Under the pieces are notes generated by a model. It worked only from the letters and a program-made list of their open reading frames with translations, ran no database searches and was not told where the DNA came from. From positions 1 to 64,000 of the forward strand of contig CAJUDJ010000005.1 of assembly GCA_910584985.1 (NCBI GenBank): a stretch of DNA of 64,000 nucleotides, in the 5' to 3' direction. The stretch comes from an uncultured Eubacterium sp. (GTDB taxonomy: Bacteria; Bacillota; Clostridia; Oscillospirales; Acutalibacteraceae). Position 1 is the first letter of the stretch, and every line of letters begins with the position of its first letter. A program made the position numbers and the translations under genes. Positions 33,574-42,655 of the stretch are shown here, in pieces.

Positions 33574-34659
33574 TTGCCGAACAGATTATTTCAGAGCATT
33601 GTAAATCAGATGCGGGATTCGATAGACCGCAATATAGGTGTTGTTGATGAAAGCGGCGCCGTTATTGCCTGCTCAGAGCTTGGGCAGATAGGTGAAATCA
33701 GAAAAGGAGTGGTTGCGGCAGGCGTTTTTGCCGGCCTTCAGACCTGTGTTGACGGCTGCACATATAAGGCCTTCGGCAATACCGTTCATCCCGAATATGC
33801 TGTTTTTCTTGAGGGCACGGATGATACAAGTAAAAGATATGCCGATATTATTGCAGTTGCAATGGATCAGATCAAGCAGAATAATGATGAAAAGTTTGAC
33901 CGTTCAAACTTCGTTAAAAATGTTATTCTTGATAATATTCTGCCCGGTGATATTTATATAAAAAGCCGCGAGCTTCATTTTAATAATGATGCAACAAGAG
34001 TTGTGTTTATTATCCGTGTAACGCAGCAGACGGATATTTCTGTTTATGATGTAATTCAGAACTTTTTCCCCGATAAAACAAAAGATTTTGTTATAAATGT
34101 GAATGAAAATGATATTGCGCTTATTAAAGAGGTGCGCCCGAATGTTGAAATGAAGGATCTTGAAAAGCTTGCAAGATCCATCTGTGATACGCTGTCAACC
34201 GAATTTTACTGCAGTGCACTTGTCGGAATCGGCACCTGTGTTACAGGAATCAAGGATCTTGCGTATTCTTTCAAAGAAGCGCAGGTGGCACTTGAGGTAG
34301 GCAAGGTTTTTGATACCGAACAGCCGATTGTAAGCTATGAAAATCTGGGTATTGCTCGCCTTATCTATCAGCTTCCCACAACGCTTTGCGATATGTTTCT
34401 CAGTGAAGTTTTCAAAACAGGCTCAATCGAATCCCTTGATCAGGAAACGCTGTTTACCATTCAGAAGTTTTTTGAAAATAATCTGAATGTTTCGGAAACA
34501 AGCCGAAAGCTTTTTGTTCACCGAAACACACTGGTTTACCGCCTTGAAAAAATCAAAAAAATCACAGGTCTTGATCTGCGTGAATTTGATGATGCCATTG
34601 TATTTAAAGTAGCCCTTATGGTGAATAAATATCTGGAATCCAGCCCTGTTAAATATTAA
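33574..34659 (+). CDS. CdaR/PucR-like regulator with C-terminal helix-turn-helix
   Basis: A 361-residue regulator. The N-terminus (NRLFQSIVNQMRDSIDRNIG, VVDESGAVIACSELGQIGEI) matches the sugar-diacid recognition type. A GGDEF-like middle region contains GIGTCVTGIKDLAYSFKEAQ, and the C-terminal HTH_30 domain reads FFENNLNVSETSRKLFVHR, NTLVYRLEKI. The start is TTG 33574, eight bases after AAGGGGG. It has its own terminator and stands upstream of ftsE. The ligand is not evident; no sugar-acid gene adjoins it. Confidence 0.85.
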   Translation: MPNRLFQSIVNQMRDSIDRNIGVVDESGAVIACSELGQIGEIRKGVVAAGVFAGLQTCVDGCTYKAFGNTVHPEYAVFLEGTDDTSKRYADIIAVAMDQIKQNNDEKFDRSNFVKNVILDNILPGDIYIKSRELHFNNDATRVVFIIRVTQQTDISVYDVIQNFFPDKTKDFVINVNENDIALIKEVRPNVEMKDLEKLARSICDTLSTEFYCSALVGIGTCVTGIKDLAYSFKEAQVALEVGKVFDTEQPIVSYENLGIARLIYQLPTTLCDMFLSEVFKTGSIESLDQETLFTIQKFFENNLNVSETSRKLFVHRNTLVYRLEKIKKITGLDLREFDDAIVFKVALMVNKYLESSPVKY

Positions 34660-34665
34660 TTTATA

Positions 34666-34694
34666 AATCCTTCCTTTTACAGGAAGGATTTTTG
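34666..34694 (+). terminator. Terminator after the CdaR-like gene
   Basis: AATCCTTCCT-TTTAC-AGGAAGGATT followed by TTTG. Confidence 0.88.
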
Positions 34695-34787
34695 ACTAAA
34701 TAAGGATTTCCTGGAAAGAATATCCTTTGTGAATTGTTTTGTTTACAAAATTGTTACATAATTTACAGAAAAACAACAGCAAGACAC

Positions 34788-34816
34788 TTGATTTATATTG
34801 TTAAATGTTTTATTAT
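34788..34816 (+). promoter_or_regulatory. Probable ftsEX operon promoter
   Basis: TTGATT (34788-34793), 17 bases, TATTAT (34811-34816). Confidence 0.55.
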
Positions 34817-34887
34817 ATATTAATGTAGACTGAAAGCAGATAAAGGATAATAAACAAAATAATTTTAAAATAACAGAGGTAAAAATC

Positions 34888-35724
34888 GTGATTGAATTTC
34901 GCAATGTTTCAAAGGTGTACGGAAGCAACGGCACTAAAGCACTGAACAATGTTAATATCAAGATTGAAGACGGTGAATTCGTTTTCGTTGTTGGTGCTTC
35001 CGGTGCAGGCAAAAGTACATTTCTGAAGCTGATTATGCATGAGGAGAAACCGTCAGAGGGTGCTGTAATCGTTGGTGATTATTCCTCTGAAACCATAAAG
35101 AAAAGGCAGGTGCCTTATTACAGAAGAACAATGGGAATTGTTTTTCAGGATTTCCGGCTTATTCCGAAAATGAGCGTTTATGATAATGTGGCGTTTGCAA
35201 TGCGTGTTATCGGTGCAAAGGAAAAGGAAATCAGAAAAAGAGTGCCTTATATTCTTCAGCTTGTGGGCTTATCACACAAGGCACGCTCTATGCCGAATGA
35301 GCTTTCGGGCGGCGAACAGCAGCGTGTTTCGCTTGCACGTGCACTTGTGAATAATCCGAGGCTTATTGTTGCGGACGAGCCCACGGGAAATGTGGACCCG
35401 GAAATGAGCCATGAAATTGTGGATATGCTTACAAAGATAAACAACAACGGCACAACCGTTATTATGGTAACACATGAGCATGACCTTGTGCGTGCATTTC
35501 CGCGCCGTGTTATCGTTATCAAGAATGGCGAAGTAGTTTCGGATACACCTGATCCCACACATGCACAGTTTGACGATTATTCTGAAACAGAAAAATCAAC
35601 AGATATGTTTTTCTATAATGAGGATATAAAACTTGGTGAAGAGGTTGAAGATATTTTTGATTCAATAGATACGGATTACAGCAGCTCGGCCTCCCAATCG
35701 GAAGAGAACGGAGGTAAGGAATAA
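34888..35724 (+). CDS. ftsE: Cell-division ATPase FtsE
   Basis: A 278-residue ABC ATPase. Walker A GASGAGKST, the FtsE-type Q-loop FQDFRLIPKMSVYDNVAFAM, signature LSGGEQQRVSLARAL, Walker B LIVADEPTGNVDP and switch MVTHEHD. A C-terminal acidic extension of about 50 residues goes beyond the usual 228. Start GTG 34888 with AGAGG upstream. With FtsX it converts cytoplasmic ATP use into activation of outward murein hydrolases; three such hydrolases follow. Confidence 0.94.
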   Translation: MIEFRNVSKVYGSNGTKALNNVNIKIEDGEFVFVVGASGAGKSTFLKLIMHEEKPSEGAVIVGDYSSETIKKRQVPYYRRTMGIVFQDFRLIPKMSVYDNVAFAMRVIGAKEKEIRKRVPYILQLVGLSHKARSMPNELSGGEQQRVSLARALVNNPRLIVADEPTGNVDPEMSHEIVDMLTKINNNGTTVIMVTHEHDLVRAFPRRVIVIKNGEVVSDTPDPTHAQFDDYSETEKSTDMFFYNEDIKLGEEVEDIFDSIDTDYSSSASQSEENGGKE

Positions 35725-36644
35725 TGACTGCATCAAGCTTCAGATACCTTTTTAAAGAGGGCTTCAGAAATACATGGACAAACAGAATGATGAGTATTGC
35801 GTCTATCTGTGTTTTAATGAGCTGCCTTGTGCTTATGGGCTGTGCAACCATGATATTTCTGAATATAGATTCATTGCTCGGCAGAATTGAAGATGAAAAT
35901 GTTGTTATGGTTTTTGTTCAGGATGACACAACGGATCAGGAACTGAAGGCAATGGAAAAAGCACTTAAAAAAACAGATAATATCAAAGCTGTGGATTTCG
36001 TTCCCAAGGAAGATGCTTATGCAGAGCAGCTTTCAACTATGGATGAGGCTGCAAGGAAGTTCTTTACGGAAATAAGCTCGGATATTCCGCTGCCCGATGC
36101 CTTTAAGGTTACTGTGGATGATTTAACAAAATTTGACAGCACACTGAACAATATAAAAGAGATGGAGCATATTGAAACCATCCGGGAAAACAAGGATCTT
36201 GCAAGAAAACTGGTTACAATCCGAAAGGGAATTGAAATTATAGCAGTTGTTATTGTTGCGGTTCTTTTTGCAATCAGCGTCTTTATTATTTCAAACACAA
36301 TTAAATTAACCGTATATTCAAGAAGGCTTGAAATCAGCATTATGAAATCGGTCGGTGCAACAAACGGCTTTGTGCGGCTGCCCTTTGTGGTGGAGGGTAT
36401 GATTCTCGGAATTGTTGCCGGAATTGTTTCGCTTGGACTTGTATGGGGCTTTTACGAATTTGCCATTACGCAGTTTAAGGATTTGATAGATTCCCTTGGG
36501 CTTGAGGCACTTTCCTTTATGGATTATGCGCTTCCGATGCTCGGTGCATTTGTTGCAATCGGTATTTTAACAGGTGTGGGCGGATCTATTATAACCATGA
36601 GCCGTTATCTTAATAAGGAAGGCAGTGAGATAAGTGGGGTTTAA
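35724..36644 (+). CDS. ftsX: Cell-division protein FtsX
   Basis: A 306-residue membrane protein of the FtsX layout: one N-terminal membrane segment (about 22-45), an extracellular loop of about 115 residues, then three segments (about 170-190, 215-245, 270-290). EISIMKSVGATNGFVRLPF is the family signature. The extracellular loop is the expected docking site for the downstream coiled-coil hydrolases. It overlaps ftsE as TAATG. Confidence 0.93.
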   Translation: MTASSFRYLFKEGFRNTWTNRMMSIASICVLMSCLVLMGCATMIFLNIDSLLGRIEDENVVMVFVQDDTTDQELKAMEKALKKTDNIKAVDFVPKEDAYAEQLSTMDEAARKFFTEISSDIPLPDAFKVTVDDLTKFDSTLNNIKEMEHIETIRENKDLARKLVTIRKGIEIIAVVIVAVLFAISVFIISNTIKLTVYSRRLEISIMKSVGATNGFVRLPFVVEGMILGIVAGIVSLGLVWGFYEFAITQFKDLIDSLGLEALSFMDYALPMLGAFVAIGILTGVGGSIITMSRYLNKEGSEISGV

Positions 36645-37866
36645 AAAAGGAATAAAGCTTTTATGCGTTGTTTTCAGCGTTATGCTTGTTGTTTCTTCAA
36701 CCTTTATAGCAGAAGCAGCCTCCAAGGATTCGCTTCTGGCAGAAAAAAATAAAATTGAAAATGAAATTAAAGCATCACAGAATAAAATCAATAATCTTAA
36801 GGCAGAAAAATCAAAACAGACAGAATATTTGAATGCATTGCAGGAAAAGATAGAATTACTTCAGGATAAGCTGGATAATCTTGAAGGGCAAAGAGATAAG
36901 CTTCAGAATGAAATAGATGCCATTCAGAAGAAAATTGAAAAAACAGAAGCAGAAATTGAAGAATCACAAAGGAATATTGACCGTAAAAAGGCAGAATTCA
37001 AAGAAGTTTATGATGTTTACTGCCAGCGCCTTCGTGCAATGTATATCTCCGGCAATGTAAGCACGCTGGAAATGTTTTTAGAAACAGGCATGGATATGCC
37101 GGCAATGCTTACAAGGGCGGAAATGGTTAAGCAGGTTTCCTCACAGGATAAATCAACGCTGGATGAACTTATGGTGAAAATGCAGGAAATTGAAGCCGAG
37201 AGGCAGCTGCTTTCCCAGAAAAAACTTGAGCTCAGCGAGGATAAAGAGGCACTTGACAAACAAAAGGCAGAGCTTCAGAGCTCTATTGATGAAATAGCAG
37301 CTTCCAAAAAGGAGCTTGATAATGAGGCAGCTGAAGCAAATGCATTAATCAGAAGCCTTGACAGTAAAACAACCGGCATTATGGAGCTGATTGAAACAGA
37401 CCGCAAAAAAATTCAGCAGCTTGAAAATGAAATCTATAATGCCAACAGTTCGGTTAAGCCAAGCGGAGATTATACACCGGGAACCGGCCAGCTGGGTTAT
37501 CCCACAAGCTGGCGTCATATTTCGGCAGGCTTCCCGAGATACCCAAGCGGCGGTTATCACGGCGGTGTTGATTTTGACTGTCCCACGGGAACTTCCGTTC
37601 ATGCTTCCGATTCGGGTTATGTTACGGCTGCGGGCTGGAATTCAACAGGTTTTGGAAACTGGGTCATGATTAACCACGGCAACGGCCTGATTACAATTTA
37701 CGGGCATAACAGCCGTGTGGTTGTAAGAACCGGTCAGTCCGTTTCAAAGGGGGATCTGATTGCTTATTCCGGTGCAACGGGAAATGTAACCGGCCCTCAT
37801 GTTCATTTTGAGGTTCGCCTTGGTGATGGAAGAACAAAAGTTAATCCGATGAATTACCTTCGATAA
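36634..37866 (+). CDS. Coiled-coil M23 murein endopeptidase, copy 1
   Basis: A 410-residue EnvC/PcsB-like protein. Signal peptide (about 4-29, cleavage near AEAAS), a Lys/Glu-rich coiled coil to about residue 270 with the hinge VYCQRLRAMYISGNVSTLEM, then an M23 (LytM) domain. The zinc and catalytic residues are all present: His309 and Asp313 in HGGVD, and the HVH at 389-391. So the enzyme should be active, unlike E. coli EnvC, which is degenerate. It overlaps the ftsX end by 11 bases and starts with GTG. Copies 2 and 3 follow directly. Confidence 0.92.
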   Translation: MGFKKGIKLLCVVFSVMLVVSSTFIAEAASKDSLLAEKNKIENEIKASQNKINNLKAEKSKQTEYLNALQEKIELLQDKLDNLEGQRDKLQNEIDAIQKKIEKTEAEIEESQRNIDRKKAEFKEVYDVYCQRLRAMYISGNVSTLEMFLETGMDMPAMLTRAEMVKQVSSQDKSTLDELMVKMQEIEAERQLLSQKKLELSEDKEALDKQKAELQSSIDEIAASKKELDNEAAEANALIRSLDSKTTGIMELIETDRKKIQQLENEIYNANSSVKPSGDYTPGTGQLGYPTSWRHISAGFPRYPSGGYHGGVDFDCPTGTSVHASDSGYVTAAGWNSTGFGNWVMINHGNGLITIYGHNSRVVVRTGQSVSKGDLIAYSGATGNVTGPHVHFEVRLGDGRTKVNPMNYLR

Positions 37867-37906
37867 TGCATACATAAATTGATTATCTTTCAGGGAAGTG
37901 GAGCCA

Positions 37907-39307
37907 ATGAAACAAATCAGCATACTTAAAAAGCCGATTTCTGTTTTGTTGGCTCTTTGCTTCATTTTTTCTTTGGCAGAATTTTCCTCGGGATATGCCA
38001 GAGCCGATGATGCGGCGCTTTCACCCGAGCAGGAAAAGGCTTCGATTGAGCAGAGAATAAAGGAAGCAAACAATAAAATTGATGAATTGCAGCAGGAATC
38101 TGCAAGCACACAGGAGCATCTGGAAGCAATCAATGAAAAGATAAGCTGCCTTGAGGAGGAGCTTACACTTGTTGATGGTGATGTAAAAAAAGGAAAAGCA
38201 GATGTTGCCAATCTTCAGACAGACTGCGAAGAAAATGAAAAAGCAATTTATACGGCTGTAAAGGATGTTGAAAGACTCGGTTCTCAGCTGAACGAAGCAA
38301 CAAAGGAATTTGATGTTAATTATGAGGCTTACCGCCAGCGCCTGCGTGCCATGTATATCAGCGGCGAAACAAGTATACTGGCCTTTATGCTGACAAGCTC
38401 TGACATTTCACAGTTTTTAACAAGATTTGAGATGCTGCGCCGCGTTTCCAAAAAGGACAGTGAGCTTCTTGATACAATCAGAACACAGATGCAGGAGATT
38501 ACTGCCGCCAAAGAAGAGCTTTCCCAAAAAGAAGCCGAATTGACAGCAAAAAGAACAGATCTCCTGAAATCCAAGGAATCGCTTGAAAAAAGCATCCTTT
38601 CTCTTGAAAGCCGGCAGGAGGATTTAAACGAAAAAAAAGTGAACCTTTCTGCCGAACGAGCAAATGCAAACGCCCTGCTTAGCAAGCTGAGCCGTGAAAC
38701 AGGCTATTATACTGAATATCTGGAAGATAACAAGGAATCGCTTGAAGAGGTGGATAAGAAGCTTGCTGCTGCGGCAGATAAATATATTGATTCTGTGGTT
38801 ACCACCACAACAACCACTGCACCGCCGTCCTCACAAACCGGCGGAGAGCAGACAACACAGTCCACAACAAAGAAAAAGCCGGCAGAATATATTCATTTAA
38901 CCTATCCTGTTCCTTCGCAGACCAAGGTTACCTGCGGCTTTTACGGTTATCCTAATCATAACGGTGTTGATTTCGCATGCCCGATGAATTCAAATGTTGT
39001 GGCTGCCGAATCTGGCACGGTGATTATATCGGATGACCTGAAAAATTCGGACGGCACTTACAGAAGCTATGGCAGATATATTGTTATTCTGCACGATAAG
39101 CCTACAAAATCAGGCAATCCTGTATATACACTTTACGGGCATACATCTGTAAGGCTTGTGTCGGAAGGCCAGAAGGTTTCAAAGGGGCAGTTGATTGCAT
39201 ATTCGGGTTCAACAGGAAATTCAACAGGGCCGCATTGCCATTTTGAGGTAAGAACCCCTTCCTCCTCGTCTGCAGACAGAAAAAATCCTGTTGATTATTT
39301 ACCTTAA
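37907..39307 (+). CDS. Coiled-coil M23 murein endopeptidase, copy 2
   Basis: A 466-residue paralogue of copies 1 and 3. Signal peptide ends near YARADD. The coiled coil contains the shared hinge YRQRLRAMYISGETSILAFM and SDISQFLTRFEMLRR. A Thr-rich linker (TTTTTAPPSSQTGGE region) leads to the M23 domain with His351/Asp355 (HNGVD) and HCH at 443-445. ATG 37907 has AGGGAA nine bases upstream; a GTG three codons earlier is less likely. Spacing to copy 1 is 40 bases and to copy 3 is 20. Confidence 0.92.
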   Translation: MKQISILKKPISVLLALCFIFSLAEFSSGYARADDAALSPEQEKASIEQRIKEANNKIDELQQESASTQEHLEAINEKISCLEEELTLVDGDVKKGKADVANLQTDCEENEKAIYTAVKDVERLGSQLNEATKEFDVNYEAYRQRLRAMYISGETSILAFMLTSSDISQFLTRFEMLRRVSKKDSELLDTIRTQMQEITAAKEELSQKEAELTAKRTDLLKSKESLEKSILSLESRQEDLNEKKVNLSAERANANALLSKLSRETGYYTEYLEDNKESLEEVDKKLAAAADKYIDSVVTTTTTTAPPSSQTGGEQTTQSTTKKKPAEYIHLTYPVPSQTKVTCGFYGYPNHNGVDFACPMNSNVVAAESGTVIISDDLKNSDGTYRSYGRYIVILHDKPTKSGNPVYTLYGHTSVRLVSEGQKVSKGQLIAYSGSTGNSTGPHCHFEVRTPSSSSADRKNPVDYLP

Positions 39308-39327
39308 AACAACTTAGGCGTGATTGT

Positions 39328-40761
39328 ATGAAACAAAAAAATTTTATTAGGCTGATGGCAGTTTTAATGTCTGCCTCCATATTTTTTGCATCGCTTTCTG
39401 CAGGCGGCATCTGTTCCTATGCCGAAGATGCTGTTTTAAATCAGGGCGAGGTTACCTCTGAAAAAACAACAGAAAAGTCCAAGCTTGAGGTGCAGAAAGA
39501 GCTGGAAGCCCAGCAAAAAGAATTTGAGAAGAATATTGCCGAGCTTGAAGAAAAGCTGGCTGTGCTTGCCTCTGAATCCAAGGAAACAGAGGAGTACATA
39601 GATACACTTGACGCAAAAATCGGTTTTGTGAATAAACAGCTTACCATTCTGGATAATCAGATTAATGATTATTATGAGGAGATAGATGCGCTTCAGAAAA
39701 CGATTGATGAAAAGCAGCTTGAGGCCGATACACTTCAGGCAGAGGTGGATGCGGTTCAGGAAAAGCTGGATAATCTTAAAATCCGTTTTGAAGAAAAGCA
39801 CGATGCTTACTGCCAGAGAATGCGTGCTGTTTATATTGCAGGAAATTACAGTGTTGTTGCTGCCCTTCTTACAAGCAATGATCTGTCTAATTTTCTTACA
39901 AGATATGAAATGATTAAATCCATTTCCAAGAAGGATGCTCGGTTGCTTTCCGAAATACAGGAGGAAACGGAAAGAATACTGCAGGAGGAATCAGATCTGA
40001 ATGAAAAGAAAACAAGCCTTGATCTGATGAATGCAGGCCTTTATCTTCAGAAAAACAATCTGGAATCAAAGAAAAACAAGCTGGCAGCAACACAGGAAAG
40101 TGTTACGAAGAAAAAAATCAGGCTGGCAGAGGATAAGGCGGAAAGCGACAGGCTTTTTGCCGAGCTTACGGCGAAAAACGGAATGTATTCCGAATTCAGA
40201 AATGAAGATGAAGCAATCAAAAAAGCCGTTGAGGATGAAATATATGCTGTTATCAACGGCATAAAAAATCCGGATGAGGTTACGCTTGCCACAACAGGGA
40301 ACAGAACGGAAACCACAACGGAGGTTTATAAATTTTCGGGTATTTTTGACAGGTCTGATGCTGTGCTGAATATGACCTATCCTGTGCCCGGTCATTATGG
40401 AATTTCGGCAGGTTTTCCAAATTATTCAAGCGGAGAATACCATGGTGCACTTGATTTTCCGTGCCCTACGGGTTCAAAGGTTGTGGCGGCACAGGCCGGT
40501 GTTGTTTCGCTTGTGAAAAAGCTTGAAACAAGCTATGGCTATTATGTGATGATTTATCACGGCACGGATGCCTCGGGCAAGCATATTTTTACGCTTTACG
40601 GGCATAATTCTGCCATTCTTGTTTCGCCGGGAGATACGGTTTCCAAGGGCCAGCAGATTGCGAAATCTGGCTCAACGGGGAATTCATCAGGCCCGCACTG
40701 CCATTTTGAAATCAGAATGGATAATCAGAAGGTAAACCCCAAGAATTATTTAATGAAATAA
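39328..40761 (+). CDS. Coiled-coil M23 murein endopeptidase, copy 3
   Basis: A 477-residue paralogue. Signal peptide (about 8-32, ending near CSYAED), a coiled coil with YCQRMRAVYIAGNYSVVAAL and SNDLSNFLTRYEMI, then an M23 domain with His372/Asp376 (HGALD) and HCH at 457-459. Ribosome site is weak (TTAGGCG), which suggests lower translation than the first two copies or coupling to copy 2. Confidence 0.92.
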   Translation: MKQKNFIRLMAVLMSASIFFASLSAGGICSYAEDAVLNQGEVTSEKTTEKSKLEVQKELEAQQKEFEKNIAELEEKLAVLASESKETEEYIDTLDAKIGFVNKQLTILDNQINDYYEEIDALQKTIDEKQLEADTLQAEVDAVQEKLDNLKIRFEEKHDAYCQRMRAVYIAGNYSVVAALLTSNDLSNFLTRYEMIKSISKKDARLLSEIQEETERILQEESDLNEKKTSLDLMNAGLYLQKNNLESKKNKLAATQESVTKKKIRLAEDKAESDRLFAELTAKNGMYSEFRNEDEAIKKAVEDEIYAVINGIKNPDEVTLATTGNRTETTTEVYKFSGIFDRSDAVLNMTYPVPGHYGISAGFPNYSSGEYHGALDFPCPTGSKVVAAQAGVVSLVKKLETSYGYYVMIYHGTDASGKHIFTLYGHNSAILVSPGDTVSKGQQIAKSGSTGNSSGPHCHFEIRMDNQKVNPKNYLMK

Positions 40762-40764
40762 GCT

Positions 40765-41382
40765 ATGAATAAAATAAATTACAGTATTGAAACCGAAAAA
40801 ATCATTGATTATAATAAGAGAGAGCAAATTATGCCCTCTCTTTTGCTTCATGCCTGCTGTGCGCCGTGTTCAAGCGCCTGTCTGGAATATCTGAATCGGC
40901 ATTTTGATATAACGGTTTTTTATTATAATCCGAATATATCTCCGAAAGCGGAATTTGATAAAAGACTTGAAGAGGAAAAACGGCTGATTGCCGAAATGCT
41001 TCCCGATAAAAGCATTAAGGTGATAGAGGGCATCTATGATTACAATGATTTTCTGAAAACCGTAAAGGGCCTTGAAAACGCTGCTGAGGGCGGAGAAAGA
41101 TGCTTCAAATGCTACCGTTTAAGGCTTGAAAAAACAGCAGAGCTTGCAAAGAAAATGCATTTTGATTATTTCTGCACCACGCTTTCCATAAGCCCTTTGA
41201 AAAATGCACAGAAAATCAATGAAATCGGCTTTGAAACGGCTGAACGGTTCGGTGTGAACTGGCTGCCGTCTGATTTCAAAAAGAAAGAGGGCTATAAGCG
41301 TTCCATAGAGCTTTCAAGGCAGTTCCGGCTTTACCGCCAGAACTTCTGCGGCTGTGTTTTTTCTAAAAAGGGGGAAGATTGA
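40765..41382 (+). CDS. queH: Epoxyqueuosine reductase QueH
   Basis: A 205-residue enzyme that performs the last step of queuosine tRNA modification. It has the family's paired cysteines: LLHACCAPCSSACLEYL at the head, CFKCYRLRL in the middle and FCGCVFS at the tail. Motif FYYNPNISPKAEF is also typical. QueH replaces the cobalamin-dependent QueG. The N-terminal extension MNKINYSIETEKII is usual in clostridial members, so ATG 40765 is kept in spite of a poor ribosome site. No other queuosine gene adjoins it. Confidence 0.92.
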   Translation: MNKINYSIETEKIIDYNKREQIMPSLLLHACCAPCSSACLEYLNRHFDITVFYYNPNISPKAEFDKRLEEEKRLIAEMLPDKSIKVIEGIYDYNDFLKTVKGLENAAEGGERCFKCYRLRLEKTAELAKKMHFDYFCTTLSISPLKNAQKINEIGFETAERFGVNWLPSDFKKKEGYKRSIELSRQFRLYRQNFCGCVFSKKGED

Positions 41383-41383
41383 A

Positions 41384-42655
41384 ATGAACAATCCGCTTGC
41401 GGCAAGGTTAAGGCCGGCTGAGCTTTCCGAAGTAGTGGGGCAGAAGCATCTGCTTGAAAAAGGGAAGCCGCTTTATAATATGATTGAAAGCGGAAATATT
41501 CCCAATCTTATTTTTTATGGCCCGTCAGGTGTGGGAAAAACAACGGTTGCTTCCATTATTGCGCAGAAAACGCAGAAAGCATTAAGACGGCTGAACGGAA
41601 CAAATGCATCCACCCAGGATATTAAAAATATAGTTGCCCAGCTGGATACTTTTGAAGCGCCGAACGGAATACTGCTTTATCTGGATGAAATTCAGTATTT
41701 TAACAAGCGTCAGCAGCAAAGCCTGCTTGAATACATAGAAAACGGAAAAATAACGCTGATTGCGTCTACAACCGAGAATCCTTATTTTTATATTTATCCT
41801 GCAATTCTTTCCCGATCCACCGTGTTTGAATTTAAAACAGTTGCATGGCAGGAAACCATACCTGCCATACAGCGCGGATTTGATTTTTTAAGCACGGAAT
41901 ACAGCGTTGTCACAGAAACAGACGATGCGGTGATTGAGAAAATTGCAAAAGGCTGCGGCGGAGATGTAAGAAAAGCACTGAATAGTGTTGAAAACTGCTT
42001 TTTTGTAACGGCAACTGAGAACGGAATAAAGCATATAACGCTTGAAACGGCTTCAGAGCTTACGCAGAAAAGTGCCGTGAAGTATGACCGTGAGGGTGAT
42101 GAGCATTTTGATATTATCTCTGCTTATCAGAAAAGTATGCGCGGCTCTGATCCGGATGCGGCAGTGCATTATCTTGCAAGGCTGTTGGAAGCAGGGGATC
42201 TTCCCTCGGCATGCAGGCGGCTGCTGGTATGCGCCTGCGAGGATGTGGGGCTTGCTTATCCGCAGATTATTCCGATTGTGAAAGCCGCTGTTGATACGGC
42301 GCTTATGGTTGGCCTGCCAGAGGCAAGAATACCGCTGGCAGATGCAGTTGTGCTTGTTGCACAGTCGCCGAAAAGCAATTCCGCCTATGAAGCAATCAAT
42401 GCGGCTGCACAGGATATAAAAAAAGGAAATTACGGTCCTGTTCCGCGCTGCCTTCAAAATAAACATTTTGACGGCGAGGATGCAGCGGTTAAAGGGCAGT
42501 TTTATAAATATCCGCATGAATTTGAAAATGCGTGGGTCAATCAGCAGTATCTGCCGGATGCGTTAAAAAATACAACATATTATAAGCCGGGCAGCAATAA
42601 AAACGAACAGGCATTTAAGGCCTACTGGAGCAAGATAAAAGGAGAGAAGTGTTGA
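41384..42655 (+). CDS. rarA: Replication-associated recombination protein A
   Basis: A 423-residue AAA+ ATPase (MgsA/RarA) that acts at stalled replication forks. Begins with NPLAARLRPAELSEVVGQKH; Walker A GPSGVGKTT, Walker B LLYLDEIQYFNKRQQQS, sensor 1 ASTTENPYF. The C-terminal part has the tetramer region YLARLLEAGDLPSACRRLL and PKSNSAYEAI. ATG 41384 follows GGGGAAG, two bases after the queH stop. Confidence 0.95.
   Translation: MNNPLAARLRPAELSEVVGQKHLLEKGKPLYNMIESGNIPNLIFYGPSGVGKTTVASIIAQKTQKALRRLNGTNASTQDIKNIVAQLDTFEAPNGILLYLDEIQYFNKRQQQSLLEYIENGKITLIASTTENPYFYIYPAILSRSTVFEFKTVAWQETIPAIQRGFDFLSTEYSVVTETDDAVIEKIAKGCGGDVRKALNSVENCFFVTATENGIKHITLETASELTQKSAVKYDREGDEHFDIISAYQKSMRGSDPDAAVHYLARLLEAGDLPSACRRLLVCACEDVGLAYPQIIPIVKAAVDTALMVGLPEARIPLADAVVLVAQSPKSNSAYEAINAAAQDIKKGNYGPVPRCLQNKHFDGEDAAVKGQFYKYPHEFENAWVNQQYLPDALKNTTYYKPGSNKNEQAFKAYWSKIKGEKC

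Noticed and set aside
36634..40761. Tandem M23 genes as phage lysins or a prophage remnant
   Set aside because: All three have signal peptides and long coiled coils, follow ftsEX closely, and no phage gene is present.
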